Assembly (NCBI GenBank): GCA_005799475.1
Contig: SYGQ01000140.1
Coordinates: 1 to 7,835 of the forward strand
Source: Planctomycetia bacterium
Lineage (GTDB): Bacteria > Planctomycetota > Phycisphaerae > Phycisphaerales > SM1A02
Direction of reading: 5' to 3'
DNA: 7,835 nt
The position numbers and the translations under genes are program-made. Of this stretch, positions 5,736-7,835 are shown piece by piece. How positions within the stretch are numbered: position 1 is the first letter of the stretch; each line of letters begins with the position of its first letter. Under the pieces are notes generated by a model, which did not search any database, was not told where the DNA came from, and saw nothing but the letters and a program-made list of their open reading frames with translations.

Positions 5736-7330
5736 TGTCGACGCCTGACGGACGAGAGATTTCCGTGGCCGATGGGGCGGAACCGTCCCTTCTCGAGCCA
5801 CCATCGAATCAGCAGGCGCCAGGAGGACTTGGCACGACGGCCGCAGCGGGCACAACGTGGACGACGCTGCAGGTGGTCGTCAACAAGATGGCCACGCTGG
5901 TGTCGATGTGGCTCATCGCGCGTCTGCTTTCCGAGGAGGAGATCGGCGTCGCGGCGCTCTCCATCTCGGTGGGAATGTTCCTTTGCATCCTGCCGCCCTT
6001 GACGGTCGGGGATGTCCTCGTGACTCATACGGATCGGTTCGCGCCCATCGCTCGTGCCGCCGTGCGACTGGCGAACTTCGTCGGCATCGCGGCGTTTCTC
6101 CTGACCGCAGTCGCCGCTCCCGTTGTCGCGTGGGGAACAGGGCAGCCACTCACGGGAGTGTTTGTGGGCTTGCTCCTGGTGGCAGGGCTCCGGCCGCCGT
6201 CGTTCGGTCTTGCGGCGGTGCCGCTCGCTCGGCTCCGCGTCGCCTTCAAGTACAAGGAGATCGCGTTCATCGACGGCGTCACGCAGTTGGGCGCGACGGC
6301 TCTCACAATCGTTCTCGCGGTCGCTGGGTGTGGGCCACTGGCGATGGTGCTGCCGCAAGTCGCCGTGACATTCGTGCGCGCATGGCTCTATCACGCGAAG
6401 GCGAGGCAGTGCGCAATGCGCGCTGCGCCCGCCGCGCCGCTCGATGGGGACTGCACAGCCCAGGAGCGACGCACGCTGAGGCGCCAGTTCGCGTTCGCGG
6501 CGATCGCCCAGTATGTCCACAACTCGCTGGTGATGCTGCCGGTGCTCGTGCTTGGGTTGCTCTCCACAGAGGCGCAGACTGGGGTCTACGCATTTGTGTT
6601 CTCCATTTCAGCGCAGGCGAATGGGCTCATTGCGTCACAGCTCGGCACCGTGCTGCAGCCGGTCTTCGTCGGGCTCGGCCGCGGCACGGCACGGCAGGTG
6701 GAGGGATTCCTCCGCGTGATCCGCGTTCTCGGTGCGGGTGCTGTGCCGGTGTGCTTGATCCAGGCGGCGCTCGCGGGTCCGCTCTTCGTCTTGTTCCTGC
6801 CGCCAAGGTGGCTCGATGCGGTCCCCATCTTCGCCGTCTTGAGTGTGCTTGAGAGCAGTTACTTCGCGACCGCGCCCACGATGGCCTACCTCAGGGCACA
6901 GGGTCGTTTCGGCACCTACTTCGCGTGGCAGATCTGTCAGTTCGTTGTCGCGCTCGCCGCGTTCGCAGCGGTCGCTGGCGACCACGGCGCATTCGGTGTT
7001 GGAATCGTTTCGGCCGCGCTATGGATCGCCGCTCTCCCTGTGGCAGTGTGGCTCTGCACGAAGCCAACCGGGGGCTCGTTCTGGCAAGCCCTCCGGATCT
7101 TCATCGACCCGTGGATGACCGCGGTGCCTGTCGCGGTGGCTGTGTGGTGGATCGCGACCAGCCTCGAGCCCATGGGACGCCTCGGCGCGGTCATCTCGAT
7201 CGTCGGGGTGGGACCCATCGCGTTGGCACTCTCGATGTGGCTGACTCGCTTCTCACAGCCCACGGCCTTCGTTGAACTGTGCACGCTCGCCGGGCGCGTG
7301 AAGTCCCGTCTTCGCCGAGGGCGACGATGA
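5735..7330 (+). CDS. Wzx-like oligosaccharide flippase (polysaccharide biosynthesis protein, MOP superfamily)
   Basis: The 531-aa polytopic membrane protein is of the PST/Wzx type, which flips undecaprenyl-linked repeat units to the periplasmic face. After a hydrophilic N-terminal stretch of about 35 residues comes the family opening: GTTWTTLQVVVNKMATLVSM (39-58), then WLIARLLSEEEIGVAALS (59-76). This is the characteristic first helix, 'aRLLsxeeiGvaal' loop and second helix. Further helices alternate with short polar loops up to about residue 505. Two halves are visible, split by a polar linker near 222-248, and the second half opens with FAFAAIAQYVHNSLVMLPVL (252-271). The C-terminus is strongly basic (KSRLRRGRR), consistent with a cytoplasmic end. 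The start shares one base with the preceding stop (TAATG). The stop overlaps the next ATG by four bases. The length is slightly above a typical Wzx because of the N-terminal extension. Confidence 0.88.
   Translation: MSTPDGREISVADGAEPSLLEPPSNQQAPGGLGTTAAAGTTWTTLQVVVNKMATLVSMWLIARLLSEEEIGVAALSISVGMFLCILPPLTVGDVLVTHTDRFAPIARAAVRLANFVGIAAFLLTAVAAPVVAWGTGQPLTGVFVGLLLVAGLRPPSFGLAAVPLARLRVAFKYKEIAFIDGVTQLGATALTIVLAVAGCGPLAMVLPQVAVTFVRAWLYHAKARQCAMRAAPAAPLDGDCTAQERRTLRRQFAFAAIAQYVHNSLVMLPVLVLGLLSTEAQTGVYAFVFSISAQANGLIASQLGTVLQPVFVGLGRGTARQVEGFLRVIRVLGAGAVPVCLIQAALAGPLFVLFLPPRWLDAVPIFAVLSVLESSYFATAPTMAYLRAQGRFGTYFAWQICQFVVALAAFAAVAGDHGAFGVGIVSAALWIAALPVAVWLCTKPTGGSFWQALRIFIDPWMTAVPVAVAVWWIATSLEPMGRLGAVISIVGVGPIALALSMWLTRFSQPTAFVELCTLAGRVKSRLRRGRR
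7317..7320 (+). promoter_or_regulatory. Shine-Dalgarno GAGG for the glycosyltransferase gene
   Basis: GAGG sits inside the last codons of the flippase gene, 6 nt before the ATG at 7327. It is the only internal operon start with a well-placed ribosome-binding site and supports that start choice. Confidence 0.6.
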
Positions 7331-7835
7331 GCACTGCGCCGCGACCTCGTGTGGCTGTCGTCTACCACTTCTACCCGCACTACCGAGGAGCCGTGGTGGA
7401 AGCGCTCGCGCGCAGCGAGGTGGCAGACTTCACATTCCTTGGCGACGACCACGAGTATCTGAGGTCCATCGAACCGGCTGTACTGAGCGAACGCGTGCGC
7501 TTCGAACTCGCGCCGACGCACCGCATGGGCGGACCATTCATGTGGCAGTGGCGAGCGATCACGATCGCGTGGGACCGTCGCTTCGACACGATCGTCTTCC
7601 ATCCCGTGCCGCACTGGCCCTGCACATGGATCGGTGCCGTGCTCGCTCGCATGCTCGGGCGGCGAGTGATCTTCTGGGGGCACGGGTTTCTCGCGAAGCC
7701 TCGCGGCGTGAACGGTCTCGTGCGACGCGCGCTCAACGCGCTCCCGCACGCTCACATGTTCTATGGCCAGCGATCCAAGGAGATCGCCATCGGCCTCGGG
7801 TGGCCTCCCGATCGACTGCATGTCATCTACAACAG
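7327..7835 (+). CDS. GT-B-fold glycosyltransferase, N-terminal part (3' truncated)
   Basis: The frame runs open from the ATG at 7327 to the right edge and shows 169 residues. It begins with a Rossmann-type strand and turn, RVAVVYHFYPHYRGAVVEAL (residues 8-27), where GT-B acceptor domains normally have a strand followed by 'P..GG'-like residues. It continues with further strand/helix alternation: DFTFLGDD, FDTIVFHPVP, RRVIFWGHGF, AHMFYGQRSKEIAIGLG and, at the edge, DRLHVIYN. The 'FWGHG' and 'V.Y.S..' steps with a closing 'vIyN' resemble GT1/GT4-type transferases just before the donor-binding domain. The donor-binding domain lies outside the window, so donor specificity cannot be judged. It probably adds one sugar to the repeat unit in the cytoplasm. 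It is coupled to the flippase by an ATGA overlap and has its own GAGG ribosome-binding site. Confidence 0.75.
   Translation, partial: MSTAPRPRVAVVYHFYPHYRGAVVEALARSEVADFTFLGDDHEYLRSIEPAVLSERVRFELAPTHRMGGPFMWQWRAITIAWDRRFDTIVFHPVPHWPCTWIGAVLARMLGRRVIFWGHGFLAKPRGVNGLVRRALNALPHAHMFYGQRSKEIAIGLGWPPDRLHVIYN

Noticed and set aside
4833..5855. A 340-codon open frame antisense to the wzy/wzx junction
   Set aside because: The translation is rich in His, Arg and Glu with no fold-like pattern and crosses two clear membrane-protein genes. It is a shadow frame.
5857..6852. A 331-codon open frame on the same strand inside the flippase gene
   Set aside because: It is out of frame with the flippase, rich in Arg, Gly and Ala, and lacks any motif. 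The flippase frame carries the family signature.
1..7835. RNA genes, CRISPR arrays, insertion sequences, integrases, attachment sites or a defence system
   Set aside because: No tRNA- or rRNA-like segment, no spaced direct-repeat array, no transposase or recombinase motif and no terminal inverted repeats were seen. Nearly every base belongs to polysaccharide or exported-protein genes.

Overview
The window comes from a GC-rich bacterial chromosome and is almost entirely coding. It looks like a planctomycete, most likely of the Phycisphaerae type. The main clue is a secreted beta-propeller-like protein ending in a two-repeat dockerin module with 'LAAW' repeat ends, a style common in that group. 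Weak or absent Shine-Dalgarno sequences fit this. The assignment is an inference from protein style, not from a marker gene.

Layout, left to right. (1) Positions 2-1252 (+) hold the 3' end of a large secreted protein with about seven ~55-residue repeats and a C-terminal dockerin. (2) Positions 1253-2230 (-) hold GDP-L-fucose synthase (fcl). It converges on gene 1 with no base between the two stop codons. (3) A 54-bp divergent gap follows at 2231-2284, the only non-coding stretch in the window. (4) From 2285 rightward runs a tightly packed (+) operon. It contains GDP-mannose 4,6-dehydratase (gmd), a secreted (beta/alpha)-barrel-like protein resembling GH56 hyaluronidases, a Wzy/O-antigen-ligase-like membrane protein, a Wzx-like flippase, and the 5' part of a GT-B glycosyltransferase cut by the right edge. 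Consecutive operon genes overlap by 4, 4, 1 and 4 bases.

How they work together. Gmd converts GDP-mannose to GDP-4-keto-6-deoxymannose, and Fcl converts that to GDP-L-fucose. A glycosyltransferase would build a lipid-linked repeat unit in the cytoplasm, the flippase would move it across the inner membrane, and the Wzy-like protein would polymerise or ligate it. The exported hydrolase-like protein could trim or release the polymer. The window is therefore part of a Wzx/Wzy-type surface or exopolysaccharide locus, probably making a fucose or 6-deoxyhexose-containing polymer, and it continues past the right edge.

The most interesting item is the 356-residue exported protein between gmd and wzy. 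Its candidate strand-end motifs line up in order with the hyaluronidase active site, which would be unusual in a bacterial Wzx/Wzy operon. No RNA genes, CRISPR arrays, insertion sequences or attachment sites were seen.
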